Origin: Myrica gale
Taxonomy: Eukaryota > Streptophyta > Magnoliopsida > Fagales > Myricaceae
Assembly (NCBI GenBank): GCA_963930655.1
Contig: OZ005619.1
Coordinates: 4,384,501-4,448,500 of the forward strand
Direction of reading: 5' to 3'
Length of the DNA: 64,000 bases
Shown here one piece after another: positions 1 to 12,405 of this stretch. Position 1 is the stretch's first letter; every line of letters starts with the position of its first letter. The notes below the pieces were generated by a model. It searched no databases. It had not been told where the DNA came from and saw only the letters and a list, made by a program, of their open reading frames with translations. A program made the translations under genes and the position numbers.

Positions 1-81
1 ACGTAAATAGATCAACTTGTGCAATGAAATTTGTAATAAAAAACTGCATAAGCATGTGTAGGAAAGGACAGACAGAAGTAC

Positions 82-3000
82 CTGTTTCAAATAAACTTTC
101 TGGCTTTGAAGAGATGATCTGTAATCTCGGTGACATGGTATTGTCTCAGAGACCAAACTGAAATAGAAGAACACAAAGGAGTTCCTGATGCACTTCCAAA
201 GATACTAAAGGGAACACATGGAATTTCACAGAAGTGAGCTTTAAATGGCATAACTGATTTTAATTGTTTTCAGATTGCTAAACTTTTGGTTAGGAAAACT
301 TATTTGAATTTGACACTAACTCAAAATGGACCTGATGTATTCGAGACAAAAACTAGTTTCCAATTTGGTTCTTCAGTTGTAAGACTCCATCAAAAGCAGG
401 TTTTTAAATTTGGTGTTTTCACATGCATTTTCCAAAAAAGAGTAGTTTTGAATTTGGCATTGCTACATAAAACATTCCTATTAAAAGTTAAAGGTACATT
501 TATATGACAAAATTTGTAAAGAAGTTAACAACCCCCCACCCCAACTCCTACTTCCAGACTGAAAAAATTGGTCATAAATTGACCAATTGAATATGGGAAA
601 AAACTGTGTAGTTTGTACTCTATATGCACACATAGGTGATGAGAAAGAGATAACAAACCCACGTCATTCATATGTTATAATCTCTACTGTTACTTATAAA
701 AAAAAATCCCTACTGTTATTTTCCATTCTCGTCAATATACCATATTATTGTTGTAGATGGTTAGGTATGCACCAGATATATATCTATGCTAAAACCTACT
801 TAGAATATTTATTCTCGATAAACAGAAACAAGTTTGAACTGAATTTTGATGAATTGCACAGCAACATGATAGTATTCCCTGCTAAGTCTGGAAAAAAACA
901 GAAAAAAAGGATCACCAATAGAAAGATCTAATTTTATTTCAGATACAATATGGAACAGAACTGAACCAGATCCAGTGGTTTTTCAAATACCTCCCCAAAA
1001 ATACATAGAAGTCTAACCTGGCTGTCACAAGCCAGGCAGTTAATACATAGAAGTCTAGATAAGGATAACACAAACTTATCTTCGTTTCTTACCTTGAAAA
1101 CCTTAGAAGCATAACATAGAGGTCTATGATATTCTCCTCCCTTCGAAAGATGTCAGCCTACAATTTAACCAGTAAATTGGAATATGAGAGGCCATTTAGG
1201 ACTAGTGCAGAAGAAATGGACAAAGAGAATAAATTATAACTTTCTGTTAAACACTCCTGATGGGAAAGGAAAAAACCTTTCAACTACCAACTATACAAGA
1301 CACGCACTGAAACCCAAGAAAGAATAAACTAATTACATTCAAATCAAACAACTGCCGATTTGGAGTACATACTTCGAATCAGGAAAATTCCTAAAATGCC
1401 TCCAATACAAAACCTATTTTGGTTCTCTTCTAATTTAACGAGGCCAGAACCATGATTCTTTCACCATTAAAAAGTAGTCTTCTAGGTGGGCTTTTTACCA
1501 AAGATGATGAGAATGTGTATTCCTGACAGTTGGAGAGTTCATTTCCTATTTTCTGCTGACCAATTTATGAAGTCATATCGAGTTTGCGATCATTGTGAAG
1601 GACATCTTCGCCACCTTCTGAGAAACTGAAGGAAAAGGACTAAGGTAGTGTTTGCAAACCAATTTTTTTTTCGAAATTTTGGAAATGTTGTGAAAATTGA
1701 AGTATATTAAAGTTTTATTGGATTTCGAAAAAAAGTAGTGAAAAGTTGAATTTTATGGGAGTGGGTGAAAAAACGAAGAGAGATGGTTTGAGTAAATTTT
1801 TTTATGTTTATTGTAATATAAAGAGATGATTTGATGGGGGAGAGAAAAATGATTTTGAAGTTTTTTTATTATTATTTTCTTAACCAAAATTTTATGTTAT
1901 TTATGTTTGCATTCAAAAAATTTGGATGGGTCAAAATTTTTCCAATATTTTGAGTTTACAAACACTAACTAAAGATACCTTCCACGTGTCCAACAAAACA
2001 AGGATAGAACATCCTTTGTGCAACTGATAGCACATACCCTTCCAGATAGTTTCTCAAGTTTGCAACACCCTTCCAAAACTGTGTCCTTGTTGGGGCACTT
2101 AAATCAAAAAAACAAATATCAAAATAAAATTTGCCTATCCTTCAAAAATGTCACAAGGGTATTGCAACGATCTAAGAAAGCACTAGCCATATCTGCATTT
2201 TAAATTCAAAATGACTAGTTAAGGTTGCTTTTGAAGGTTAAATTTACTATTGCTGTTAGGAAAATTTTGGTTCTTGGATTTCGGTCCAGACGGCAATAGT
2301 TGTTTACAAAATCCACAGGGAGCTTCAATAGGACCAAATTGTTCTTTTTAGCACAGATAAGATATATTTCACAGTTGAACAGTTCAGATTCCTACAAAAC
2401 AATAACCAAAACTCCTCTGGTAGGTTTCCAAATATACATCCCAGACAAAACAAAGTCCCCAAGAAAGCACCAAGAAAGTTGATGCATCAGTATGGTTAGG
2501 CCAGTTTTAGGTTCTAATTAAAGCTAAGTTGGATTATATACACAGAAAAAAATCAAGGCATCTCACACAATGGTGGAGACATTTTGGAGGCTGGAGTAGG
2601 TTTAGGGATCACTCTAATACCTTGATTGAGTACGAATAAACAGAAAACAATTAAAACCAATTCACACACATATATGAAAATGCTCAGGGATGGGGAAACT
2701 ACTGAAAAACATAGTTCCAGTTTTGACTTTGCTTTCAATTACAACATGTCCTTCCATACTTGTATTATTTCAGTAAACCTTAAAAGAGCAAGCTAGGCCC
2801 TTTAAGGGTCACTTTACACTGCCATTTCAGATACTTGACTGGTCACACTCAAACTTCTTAAGGGATAGAATACCACCAGACAAATCATCTGAGTCAAAAG
2901 TGGTACCCCTTTGACCACTACTCATGCATTATTCTCCCTCAACTACAGTGCTTACCAGAAAACTTAATATTATCACCTTAGGACAGTCAATTGACATCTG

Positions 3001-4244
3001 AAACCCATCCTTCACTGAAATCTATGATGCCACTTCATTTGTCTCCCAAGAGAAGGTCAACCTCTTGTTCTAAGTTTAAGCAAGCTACAAAAAGTTCCAA
3101 GAGAAACCTATTCTTAACTAAAACTTAAAATCCAACCTCTTATGTTTCTATAGCAAGTATCTCAATGACGCCAGATAATGCGGATTGAGAAGCTAACACA
3201 AGCAAAAACTCAAGACAAACAGACGAAGAGACTCTCCTTCTCAAAAGCCAAGGGCTCAACGTTTTACTGAATAATAATGAAGGACGGTTGTATCTGATTA
3301 CACTGACACCAAAACATCTACACAAATTTTAAAACTAAACCACCAACCTTCAAAGAGTTGTTCAGAAGCCTGTCTCATCATCCAAATGCTAAAATCAGAG
3401 TTCAATCTAGTTAGAAGGTGCATCTGATTTACGTTCTTGGTATGTTCGAAAAAAGGCTTCTAGAGAGTTTTGTTCAGACCGAGTTGAGAAAAAAACATTC
3501 AAATGGAAACCATCTAGAGAGTTTAGTTCAAAGAACGGTGAAATGCATATTCACCACCACACCTTCCTGGGAAGACACCTAATCTTCTGCTATGCAACCT
3601 CAGAAAGTCAATGTCACTTAACGAACAATTTCCGAGTGTAAGAACAGCCAAAATAACCATCCCCTAATCAGTAGTCACAGCTTAAGTCCCTAAACTTCGT
3701 AGAACATAAAGAAAGGCCCCAAATAGTTCCTGGTAAAAAAGGCACAAAATTGGATGAATAGGGGTCAGAATGCACCATAGCATATCAACCTTCTTTGATA
3801 ACGGCATCAAACATCTGCCTAAAACTCCCAAATCCTTAACTGAAAGTTCTGCGATGGTACACAATACTACAAGCAACCAATCTTTTTGTCATCAAAAGTT
3901 TATACAAGCCTTTGCACCAAACATTGTAACTCATCTTCCAACCAATTCAAATTAGCCAGGCTCACACTTCTAAAAGAAAAACACACGATGAAAAAAAAAA
4001 CATAGCATGTACAATTCAATCCTCGAATGGATAACAATCCGAAAGTAATATTCAGAAAACAATAGAATACCCAATCCTGAAGGGAAAACTCCAGAAGTAT
4101 AAAGAAATTTTAAGAAGCAAGCAGTGAAACCTGTCTGAGAATGTTATCGGCGATCCGGAAGTAGTACCGGAGCGAAATTCGATTATCGACAACAAGTTTC
4201 TGAGCACTCGCAGCGACGTTAATCCTCCCAGAAGACGACCTCAT
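82..4244 (-). CDS. AMSH1: AMSH-like ubiquitin thioesterase 1, 5' part (three coding exons, continues past left edge)
   Basis: The protein is an ESCRT-associated JAMM deubiquitinase that acts in endosomal sorting; only its N-terminal USP8-dimerisation/MIT-like region lies here. Exon 1 is 4131-4244 (38 codons, starts MRSSSGRINVAAS, includes DNRISLRYYFRIADNILRQ). Exon 2 is 1093-1157 (begins ADIFRREENIIDLYVMLLRF). Exon 3 is 82-157 (LVSETIPCHRDYRSS). Introns are 1158-4130 and 158-1092, all GT-AG, and codon phase is kept (0, then 2). The start is the first ATG of the family-typical N-terminus. Intron 1 (2.97 kb) carries a 326-bp MITE. The JAMM domain would lie left of the window. Identity rests on remembered similarity to Arabidopsis AMSH1/AMSH3; AMSH1 fits best because of the MRSSS start. 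Confidence 0.88.
1644..1969. mobile_element. Harbinger/Tourist-like MITE in AMSH1 intron 1
   Basis: A 326-bp AT-rich element has terminal inverted repeats GGTAGTGTTTGCAAAC and, reverse-complemented, GTTAGTGTTTGTAAAC (14 of 16). It is flanked by the 3-bp duplication TAA (1641-1643, 1970-1972), which is the PIF/Harbinger size. Its inner sequence resembles the dispersed MITE-like family seen elsewhere in the window. Confidence 0.65.
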
Positions 4245-4806
4245 TTTTCCTTTCCGCTTTCTGTTTTCTTTCTATCACGAAATCATTATTTGCAAAGGAT
4301 CTGAAATCTCGGAAACACACTGAGCCCAAAATCTGAGGCCAGGCCTCAGGAAAGGGTCTTCAATGGCCGTTTGGACTCAAAGACGGGGGAGAGAGACGAG
4401 AAAGGGCAGCATAAAACAAAAACGAGGTCATTAGACTCTAGTACAAATGGAGGAAAATAGAATAAACCCACCCGTAGCTTTGTATCGCTCAGAAATTTAG
4501 GAAAATCACCCTTTTAGTTGTTGGCTTGGGTGGGCGGCTTTAGTTTTATTTATTTTTTAAAAACCGTGAGGTGCATGCCTCACTTTTATTCATAAAACAA
4601 GAGTAAAAACAACTATGGCGGCTAAAAAACATCATATAATTAACACAAATCATCTAAGTGCTCAGAAATAAAGTGGTAGCCTTCAGAATAAACCAATGAG
4701 CAAGGTGGTACACGACAACGTTTGCACCTCACCAAACATGAGAAGAAAAAAAATGCAAAGCAGAAAGAATATCGCTCACTTCCTCATGTATCTTTCAAAC
4801 AACCCT

Positions 4807-5335
4807 CTAAGGAAAAACTTTAATGGCAGAAAACACAACAGCAGAATCCCCTTCTATAGTATTAGTAAAATTTCTTCTCCGCACTTCTAGAATGCCATAA
4901 GAAGTTGCAGCAGCCCTTGCTTCCAGAGGAGACATCTGATCCATTCTCTTTGCCAAAGCACCCTTAAAACAGTTGGTACCATCACGAATAAGTACTGCTG
5001 CTACTGTGAAAGAATCATGCACTGTCGCGTCCACATTCACTTTCACCAACGAATAAGGAGGTGATCTCGATGACTGAAATTATTCTTCTTTTTCTTGACA
5101 ACCCCAAGTAGCCAAATACTCACCGCTCACCGTTTGCACCAAGTTAGAAAGCTCACGTGGCTCAGTAAAATATTTACCATGAGCAACCAAATTCTGATTA
5201 AACCAAAAGCAAGTCCATGACATTGGTAGCAAAAATCTGGAAATGGTGTCAATCTGAGGTCGGAATGACCAGCTTAGAAGAATGAAGCATAACATCAACC
5301 CAGCTGCTCATAGTGAACTCCTCCAACACTAGAAT
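4807..5335 (-). pseudogene. LINE (non-LTR) retrotransposon, RNase H end
   Basis: Minus-strand reading gives a plant LINE-type RNase H segment (VKVNVDATVHDSFTVAAVLI; later SPLEARAAATSYGILEVRRR), with a second conceptual segment upstream at 5080-5298. No intact frame spans it. It continues on the other side of the hAT-type element at 5336-7238. The identification rests on the plant RVT_3 RNase H pattern (N-x-D-A start, E-A-x-A-A helix). Confidence 0.7.
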
Positions 5336-7238
5336 CAGTGGCGGAACCAGGACTCAAGTTGAGGGGGCAAACTCTTAAAGAGAAATGACAATTTTTTTCC
5401 CTACTTAATACAAAAAGTGTCTTAGGCTGCGTTTTGCACCAAATATTTCACAAAATATTTCACTAACTCCCAATAAAATACTACAATATAATTTCTCTCT
5501 CTCCTATCAAAAAAATATAAAAAATTACAAAAAATATAAAAAAATTACCTCTCTTCACTTTTTCACTAAACCTACACTAAACTCAATATCAAAAATTTTA
5601 CAACACAAACATAACCTTAACCCCCTTTGTTACACCACCGGCTAAAACATCGAGGTTCGAGGGAGACTCCCTCCAAATAATTTGAGGAAAAAAATGACGA
5701 TGAGTAGTTTATCGAGCTAAGCAGCAAAGCCAACAAATTTTTTGGCTATTGTTAGTGGATGTTTAAGTGTGGAAATTGAGTATTGGGATTCGTAAAATAT
5801 TATAAAATAAAGATATTTTAAGTGAAGAGAGAAGATTTTAATAAATATTATAATAATAAAAAATTATGTGATAAATTTTTTAATATTAACCTCAAATAAT
5901 TAGTCCCAATTAATTGGAGTTCAAACAAGTCTCTATTGAATCTGATCAGCAACTCTAACTCTAGTCGGTAGTAGATCCCCAAGCAATCTTTCAAAGGAAC
6001 AATTTAAGTCATGAATTTTCAGTTTCCACAAAGCCTTCTAGGAATTATGATACAAGCAGCCTAAGTTATCACATTTACGGTAAACCAGCATCCGATAGAT
6101 AGACTTCGAACTAAAATCACCCGACCCCTCCAACAGCCAAATATTACTGTCCACTCTATCCACGCTTGTTTTTTTTTTTGTTTTTCTTTATGAATTAACT
6201 AGGTCCGATACCCATTAAGTTCAGGCCAAATAGACTTAACGGGTATCGGATCTAAAATATTTTTTTATACATTGATTTTGTTCTTAGAGCTACATAATAA
6301 TTAAGGCAAATGTACAGTTATTATAATTTTTTGTTTTGCATCGATTACAAGTTCTTCAATCGAGGGGTAACTTTCTGCCATCTTACTAAATTTATGTTAG
6401 TAAAAATTATTTACTCTTTGCTCCTATTTTTTCATAATCAAGACCACTTCATTTTTTTCTCCCTATGTTGATTTGTTTCTTCATTTTTATTAGAGACCTC
6501 AAAAAATGTTGTGTTTGTTTAGGATCCTTGTATAGGCCAAATCAAAGTTCTGACTACTTTTGAGATATGTTTATCTAATGAACTCTTTTACTAAATATTG
6601 CTTATCCTGAAAATTTTGTTTTTATTATTCAGAGCATGGTTTGTCATCAATTGTTGTTCTCTGTGTGGAAGTTGCTTTGGAGAATGTAAATATCTTTCAA
6701 TTCCAAATTCATAGAACCTAGAAAAAGTAAATTATAAATGTATCCCAGTAACCTTTTGTCAAAAGAAAAAAAGGAGAAAAAAAGAGACTCTAGGTAGTAA
6801 CCAAAAAATGTAAGAAAGACAACCCCTAGTGACATCAAGACCTCAACCATCATAATCATCTGTAATTTGTTCTAAAGTTTTAAAATTAATAGGGAATTAA
6901 CTTGGATTAAATCATAAAGAGTGATTTGCGTAATAATATGAGAGATAAATGAATGAATGATTGCATGTTAGTGTACATCGAGCAAGAAGTTTTTAAAACT
7001 ATTGAGAACGAAGTCATTTTGTAACTTTTTTAGAAGATGTAAACTCGTATGATCCAATTATCACCTCTCAGTCGCAGTACATATTACGGTACATGTATTC
7101 TAATATTTTTAATGCTTTTAGTCCTTAATTTTCGACATTGTACCTCTAAGACAATATTTTGCATTACGAAAGATTTTTTTTGTCATTTCACCTTTAAAGT
7201 TCGACACCCATAGATTTTGATCCTGATTCCGCCACTGC
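5336..7238. mobile_element. Non-autonomous hAT-type element splitting the LINE
   Basis: The ends are CAGTGGCGGAACCAGGA and, reverse-complemented, CAGTGGCGGAATCAGGA, a 16 of 17 bp inverted repeat of the common plant hAT type. The 1.9-kb interior has no long ORF. It includes a hairpin (6204-6220 pairing with 6234-6250) and two copies of the dispersed MITE-like family. The flanks (actagaat, ctgaggca) show no 8-bp duplication, so the junctions are old or rearranged. LINE coding resumes on both sides. Confidence 0.65.
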
Positions 7239-7880
7239 TGAGGCATATTAGGTAGCCAAGGGTGGTCTCAAACCGAGATGGTAGCCCTATTCCCAACCAA
7301 TTGACATAAACCCGCATGGAGGAGATCATGATGCTGAAAATTGCCTGACCATATCCAGGACATGCTGGCCTAGCGAAGCAGTCCGGAAATCACCATTTCG
7401 AACATACTTTGCCTTCACCATTCGCACCCATAAACAGTCCGGGTTATTTACAATTTTCGAATCCATTTTAGCCAAAAGAGATGCATTAATATCCTTCAAC
7501 ATACGCAACCCTAACCCACCACTATTCTTAGGTATACATATAGACTGTCATGCATGAAGTGTCAAATTCCGCTTCTTGTCCAGATCAAAACCCCACAAAA
7601 AATCCTTCATCAATCATTGCTGACACCAAGTATTAGACATTTGGAAATAACTAAGAGGATATGACGGTAAAGCTGCAGCTACAGATTTAATAAGAGTAGT
7701 TTGATCAACTTGAGATATAATTTAGCTTTCCAACTAAATTTTTTTCGAAGCAACTTATCTTTGATATCGTCGACAACACAATGTCTTGACGTAGGAATAA
7801 GGATAGGAAGGCCCATGTGCTTCGCCTTAGATGGGAGCCACGTAAGATTAAGGAAATTCATTATAGGAACAACATACTTA
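7239..7880 (-). pseudogene. LINE retrotransposon, RT C-terminal part
   Basis: Minus-strand reading shows the LINE RT C-terminal signature: KAKHMGLPILIPTSRH around 7830, PKNSGGLGLRMLKDINASLL around 7500, VRMVKAKYV around 7430 and DHPWLPNMPQ next to the hAT-type junction. There is a stop (TGA) just before DHPW and several frame breaks, so it is dead. With 4807-5335 it forms one LINE remnant. Confidence 0.75.
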
Positions 7881-7952
7881 TAGTAAAATTCATGTTTGCG
7901 TCTTTCATTATTTTTTCCCTGGTTATATGAGTAATCTTATTTATAAATAATT

Positions 7953-8472
7953 AGGGTAAACTCATAGTTAGCCCCTTATGTTTGGGTCAAAATCATAGTT
8001 AGCCCCATATTTTTGAATCCAACAATTTGATACCCATAACTTTCACAACCTATCAAAGTTAGCCCCCCGTCTAAATCAGGTGTTAAGTCCGACGGAAATT
8101 CATGCAAAATGACCGAAATGCCCCTCCAAAGCTAAAATTTAGAATAAAATAAAATAAAAATATAAATTTAAGAAATAAATTAAAATAAATATATTATTGA
8201 AATAGATTTTCAATATAGTTTTATTTAAAAAAATATTAATTTTTGAAAAAATATCATTTTTTATTTTTAATGAATTTTTTTTTTTAGTAATTTTATTTTG
8301 GAGGGCATTTTGGTCATTTTTCATACTTTTCCGTCTGATTTAACGTCTAATTTAGACGGGGGCGAAGATTGATAGGTTTTGAAAGTTATGTGTATCGAAT
8401 TGTTGGATTCAAAAATATGGGGCTAACTATGATTTTGGCCCAAACATAGGGGGCTAACTATGAGTTTACCCC
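7953..8472. mobile_element. Mutator-like MITE, copy 1
   Basis: A 520-bp element has long inverted ends based on GGGGTAAACTCATAGTTAGC, the first base mutated to A on the left. It is flanked by a perfect 9-bp duplication TAAATAATT (7944-7952, 8473-8481). A 9-bp target is typical of Mutator-like elements. A second copy lies at 42176-42670. Confidence 0.85.
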
Positions 8473-8649
8473 TAAATAATTTAATTTCCAAAATAGACAA
8501 AACAAACCTAGGATTATAGAACTTAGAAAAATCATACAAAGAAAAGATGCATGATGCAGAATATGTTGCAATTCCCCACCTGAATTATACAGTGTCATTT
8601 GGAGATAAATAAAGACAACATGCATGTGAACTTTAAATGTAGGATATAT

Positions 8650-8840
8650 TTGGTATGTTTGAGGGTGAAAATTTTGGGTATTGGGGTTTGGAAAATATTA
8701 TAAAGTAAAGAAATGTTACGAGAGTTGGTGAAAAAGTCAAGAGAGAGAAGATTTTTAATAAATATTATAATAATAAAAAATTATGTGGTGAATTTTTTAT
8801 GATTAAACTCAAATATTTGGGCTCCAAACATCCCGAATTT
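8650..8840. repeat. Dispersed AT-rich MITE-like repeat family (representative copy)
   Basis: The core reads roughly AAATATTATAAAGTAAAG then GAGAGAGAAGATTTTTAATA. Relatives lie at 1644-1969, 5408-5622, 5750-5925, 28713-28874 and 56633-56742, in both orientations. This copy sits in a segment whose flanks (ttaaatgtagga, attaaatagtgtatg) are contiguous near 15290-15345, so it inserted after the segmental duplication. Confidence 0.55.
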
Positions 8841-9439
8841 GTATCTGAAACTTTTAGACAACATTAAATAGTGTATGATCTACATATATCTTGTTTTTTT
8901 TTCTTAAGTAGTCTCTTATCATCTTTTGTGGCTTTTTCTCTTAAAATTATAGGATACAATGTAGATAAAAAAATTAAAATTGTAAAGAATTTTGATGCAA
9001 GATGCAGATAGTGACCAAACCTAGTATCCCACAGGCCAAAAGAGAGTATTTCAAGAAGCAAACACATTTTTTTTTTCTTCTAAATAGAAGCAAACACATT
9101 CATTTCATAATATTTACTAGCTTTTCCTCTAGAAACACAATAGGGATCAAGTAATTGGAAGGGGGAGAAATCATTCAAGGGACAATTGAAAGGTTCCTTG
9201 TATTATTCAAAAAATTTATGGCACCTCCCACAAAGGAAATCAATATTGTTCACTTGGCCGAATTGGAGAATCTAATCTTTTTCGAAGCATCAATTAGTCT
9301 TTGGGTCTCAGCTGGAACGACTAGCAATCAAAGTGTACAATAAACCTTTCTAGACTTGATCTTGGTATCTGAGACTTCAGTTCATCATAGAAACAGAAAT
9401 GTAATATTCTGCCTATATTTGTTTTTGCAAGCCTAGTAT

Positions 9440-9718
9440 CTAAGACTTCATTTCGTTCCGAGTTTCATTCATCACCAAATTCTCAAGACTTTGTTTGAAT
9501 GCAAATACACCGATAGCCTTCGTCATCCCTTCCAGACCCTGCTCACATTGCAATATTACCCCACCTTCTAGCATTGATAGTGCTTCTTCCCTTAGCGATT
9601 CTGGAAGACTTGGATGACTGATGATAGATTCCAAATCTGCAGCTACCTTGACAAATTGATAAAGGAGTTGATAGATGACTGGCTCAAGGAACTGCTCACA
9701 GAGTTGATCTTTTTCCAT
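9440..9718 (-). pseudogene. Array protein, truncated copy 1 (C-terminal fragment)
   Basis: The 92-residue open segment contains EQFLEPVIYQLLYQFVKVAA and DLESIISHPSLPESL, matching the C-terminal third of the intact array proteins (17762-19165, 22047-23348, 24529-25722). The family ending (LLPRNDP, RRFHIQGG) is missing, replaced by an unrelated tail. The N-terminal two thirds is absent: sequence just upstream does not match the family and is interrupted by a repeat element at 9882-10532. The 3' flank (about 9060-9420) matches the 3' flank of copy A (16870-17340). It may be dead, or a short chimeric gene. Confidence 0.65.
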
Positions 9719-9881
9719 AGCATCCTCTCCTTCACCTTATCATCTATCCATAGTTCCTTGGGAAGGTCCACTCGGCTTAGAACAGCTCCTCAAATACCTT
9801 CAAGATTATCACTACCAAGAAGCCAGCACTGGTTCTTTCCAGCAAGTCGGCTCCATTTCATCACTTCCCTCTCTTTCCAAG

Positions 9882-10532
9882 TAGGGGTGTTCATTGCACC
9901 AGCGGTGACCGTTTTAACCACTAAAACCGTCACCGCTACCGGTACCGTAATCGGTAAGGGGGTTATTGTGCTTTAGCGGTGCGGTGACGGTGTCAAATAT
10001 GTGATTCCGTCAATTGCGCTGACGGTTTTCGTCAAACCGTCACCTACACTACTGTTAACCACCCCTAGTTGATACTTGAGATGATTATTAATTGGAATTT
10101 TGTTGGAATATGTTAGTTGGTTTATGTCACATTGTTGGACACTTTTAGTAGACTTTTGTATTTATGTTTGAATATGATATTATGTTAATTTTGGGCAACT
10201 TATTATATTTTTTGTGATTATTAATGATTATGATATTATGTTTGAATATATTATGATATTTGTCCATTTGATATGATTATTGATTATAATATTATATTAA
10301 AAATTTAAACAGCCCAAAACAATGAAAAAAATGAAAAAGTCCAAGGAGAAAACTCATTTTTTTGGCACAACGATTATACGGTTTAAGCAGTTACCGTTAA
10401 TATCGTCACCGGAAAAGATGGTTATTGTGCCTTAGCGATGCGGTGGCGGTGTCAATTATGTGATTCCGTCAATTGCAGTGACAGTGACGATTTTCACCAA
10501 ACCGTCACCTACACTATCGTTAACCACCCCTA
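9882..10532. repeat. Inverted-end element with internal direct repeat
   Basis: The region starts TAGGGGTGTTCATTG and ends AACCACCCCTA, compatible with a TA target, though family assignment is uncertain. A block rich in ACCGTCACC/GGTGACGG is present twice in direct orientation (about 9961-10066 and 10420-10532, with small differences), separated by AT-rich sequence. No coding capacity. Confidence 0.5.
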
Positions 10533-11214
10533 TTTCCTAGACAGATTCCAACTCACCAGTCTTTGCTTTTCCTCTTTCTAATTGCTTATCGAATCGTAGA
10601 CTCTCACAATCTTTCCGAGCTTTCAGCCTCTTTGTATCCTTTCACTTAGAACCAACTAGCTATAGTGAAGCTGTTCTTTTCTTTTCTTTTTTAATCTAAG
10701 AAAAGCAACAAAGTGCTAATTACAAAGAAACATAGCAAGATAAAGTAAACCTAGGGAGCCTAACAGAGTCCCAAAAGCCGAAAGAACCAGAGTGGCTAAT
10801 TGGTGTCAAGGGATGAATACAAAACTCTTTGCACTAGAACTTGAAAAACCTAGTTTAAACCCTAACTATAACTAGAAGGGGTGAAAATGTAAGATATCAA
10901 AATAATAATAATCCAACACCAATTTAAAAACAAGTTCTAAAATTGATCAGTCTAGATATAACAAACCACTAACATAATCATCAAATAGTAAATCAATATG
11001 TAAAGCAAATAAGCAAACACACAAGGAGACAAACGATTTGATGACGAAATATAAAACCTTTAAAAAAATATTCAAAGGAAAAAATAACTCCGGACTAGCA
11101 GCCACCCGAAATCCACTAAAAAAACCTTTCAACAAGAATTCAGACACGAACAACCCCAATTGCATGATTCTGACAACCCTGGTATAATAATCTAAGAACT
11201 CTTGCTCGGACCCG

Positions 11215-11660
11215 CTCCAAGCGAAAGCCTATATATTTTCTTTGGGGGCGGTATAATAAAATTAGAAATAACATTCAAAAAGTATAAAAAAGTAGCATAC
11301 TAAGCAATCAGTCAACTTCTTTGGGGGCGATATTTGCATTCTGATCAACTTATTCCACAATGTATAAAAAAAGTAGCATACTCACTAAACGCCCAGGATG
11401 CTACGCTTTTCCTTTTACTAAATTAGCATAAACATATATAGACAACTCTTTTCTTGTATGAAAATTAGAAGCACCATTAATGATGAAGAGAACGGTGCTG
11501 ATAAGGGTGATTTCTCTAGTGTTACTTAATCACACGCATGAAGACTCGTCAATGCCGTACGTTTTAAGTTTTAAATTCTGTATTTAAATATTGTTGGTTT
11601 CAAATTCAATAAGGTAACTAGTTTTTAGATCATGTTTTAATTTCAAATTCCTTGTAATTT
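11215..11660. repeat. Orphan promoter/upstream block of the array family
   Basis: Sequence around 11225-11290 (gcctatatattttctttggg, gcggtataataaaattagaa) matches blocks upstream of copy A (19470-19520) and copy C (25970-26020). The part around 11470-11650 (gcaccattaatgatg; atattgttggtttcaaattc) matches distal blocks near 17670, 21570, 23800 and 26850. It marks the 5' flank of what was probably a full copy 1. No gene of its own was seen. Confidence 0.6.
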
Positions 11661-11816
11661 CACATCTTCTATAAGAAGGAAATATTGAATAATAAAACGG
11701 CAGAGAACATAGAGCGGTGAATATCTTTCTCCTGCATCAACCATTCCCTGCATTCTTGATCAGAATCTGAGATTAGATGTTAGGAAAACAGAGTTTCAGA
11801 TGGAGAGGGGGAGAAA

Positions 11817-12340
11817 CTACATTACCCCGATTGGTTTAGCTTCCAGGGGAGAGACTACTACTCTTGACAGTGAAAAGGGAACTGAAGAAATCCATAGGAT
11901 TATCAATTGTCTGATAAAACCTTGTAGCATTGACAATGCTTCTTTCTTTGGCATCAGCAATTCGGAAAGACTTGGATGACTCACGATGGATTCCAAATAT
12001 GCAGCTACTTTGACGAATTGATCAATGAGTTGATAGAGAATTTGCTCAAGGAATTGTTTAGAGAGTTCCTCTTGATTGCCTTTTCTGTTTGAGGACATGT
12101 CATCGAGTTCAGGTTTCTCCATAGCTTCCAAATTCCTTTCCAGTGAAGGATGCGTCACCTCGAATGTTTTCATTTGTCTAAGTTCGATGGCCACCATTTC
12201 CAGTGCGGTGAAAATCTGATGATGAAAATTGAGTTCTTATCTTCTGTGTGTGATGCAGATTTTAGCCTTTCAATCTTTGCTGCCAAGTTTTCTTGCATTG
12301 TATTGACAATGGAATTTATGAAGTTGCTGATATGAAGCTT
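11817..12340 (-). pseudogene. Array protein, truncated copy 2
   Basis: Minus-strand reading begins at the family's mid region (ENLAAKIERLKSA), then an out-of-frame step near 12220 leads into ALEMVAIELRQMKTFEVTHP, then QFLEQILYQLIDQFVKVAAY and LESIVSHPSLSEL. The N-terminal domain and repeat region are missing; the 5' break lies against copia-derived sequence. The C-terminus diverges after SMLQG. The frameshift plus truncation make it a pseudogene. It keeps clear similarity to the intact copies. Confidence 0.75.
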
Positions 12341-12405
12341 GGGCTGGTTAACTAATTATAGTTAGACTATTAGAAGTAGTTTACCTACTGTACAATTTGT
12401 TTTTC

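Noticed and set aside
9614..9976. 120-aa plus-strand ORF
   Set aside because: Overlaps the array fragment in antisense and runs into the repeat element; composition is low-complexity.
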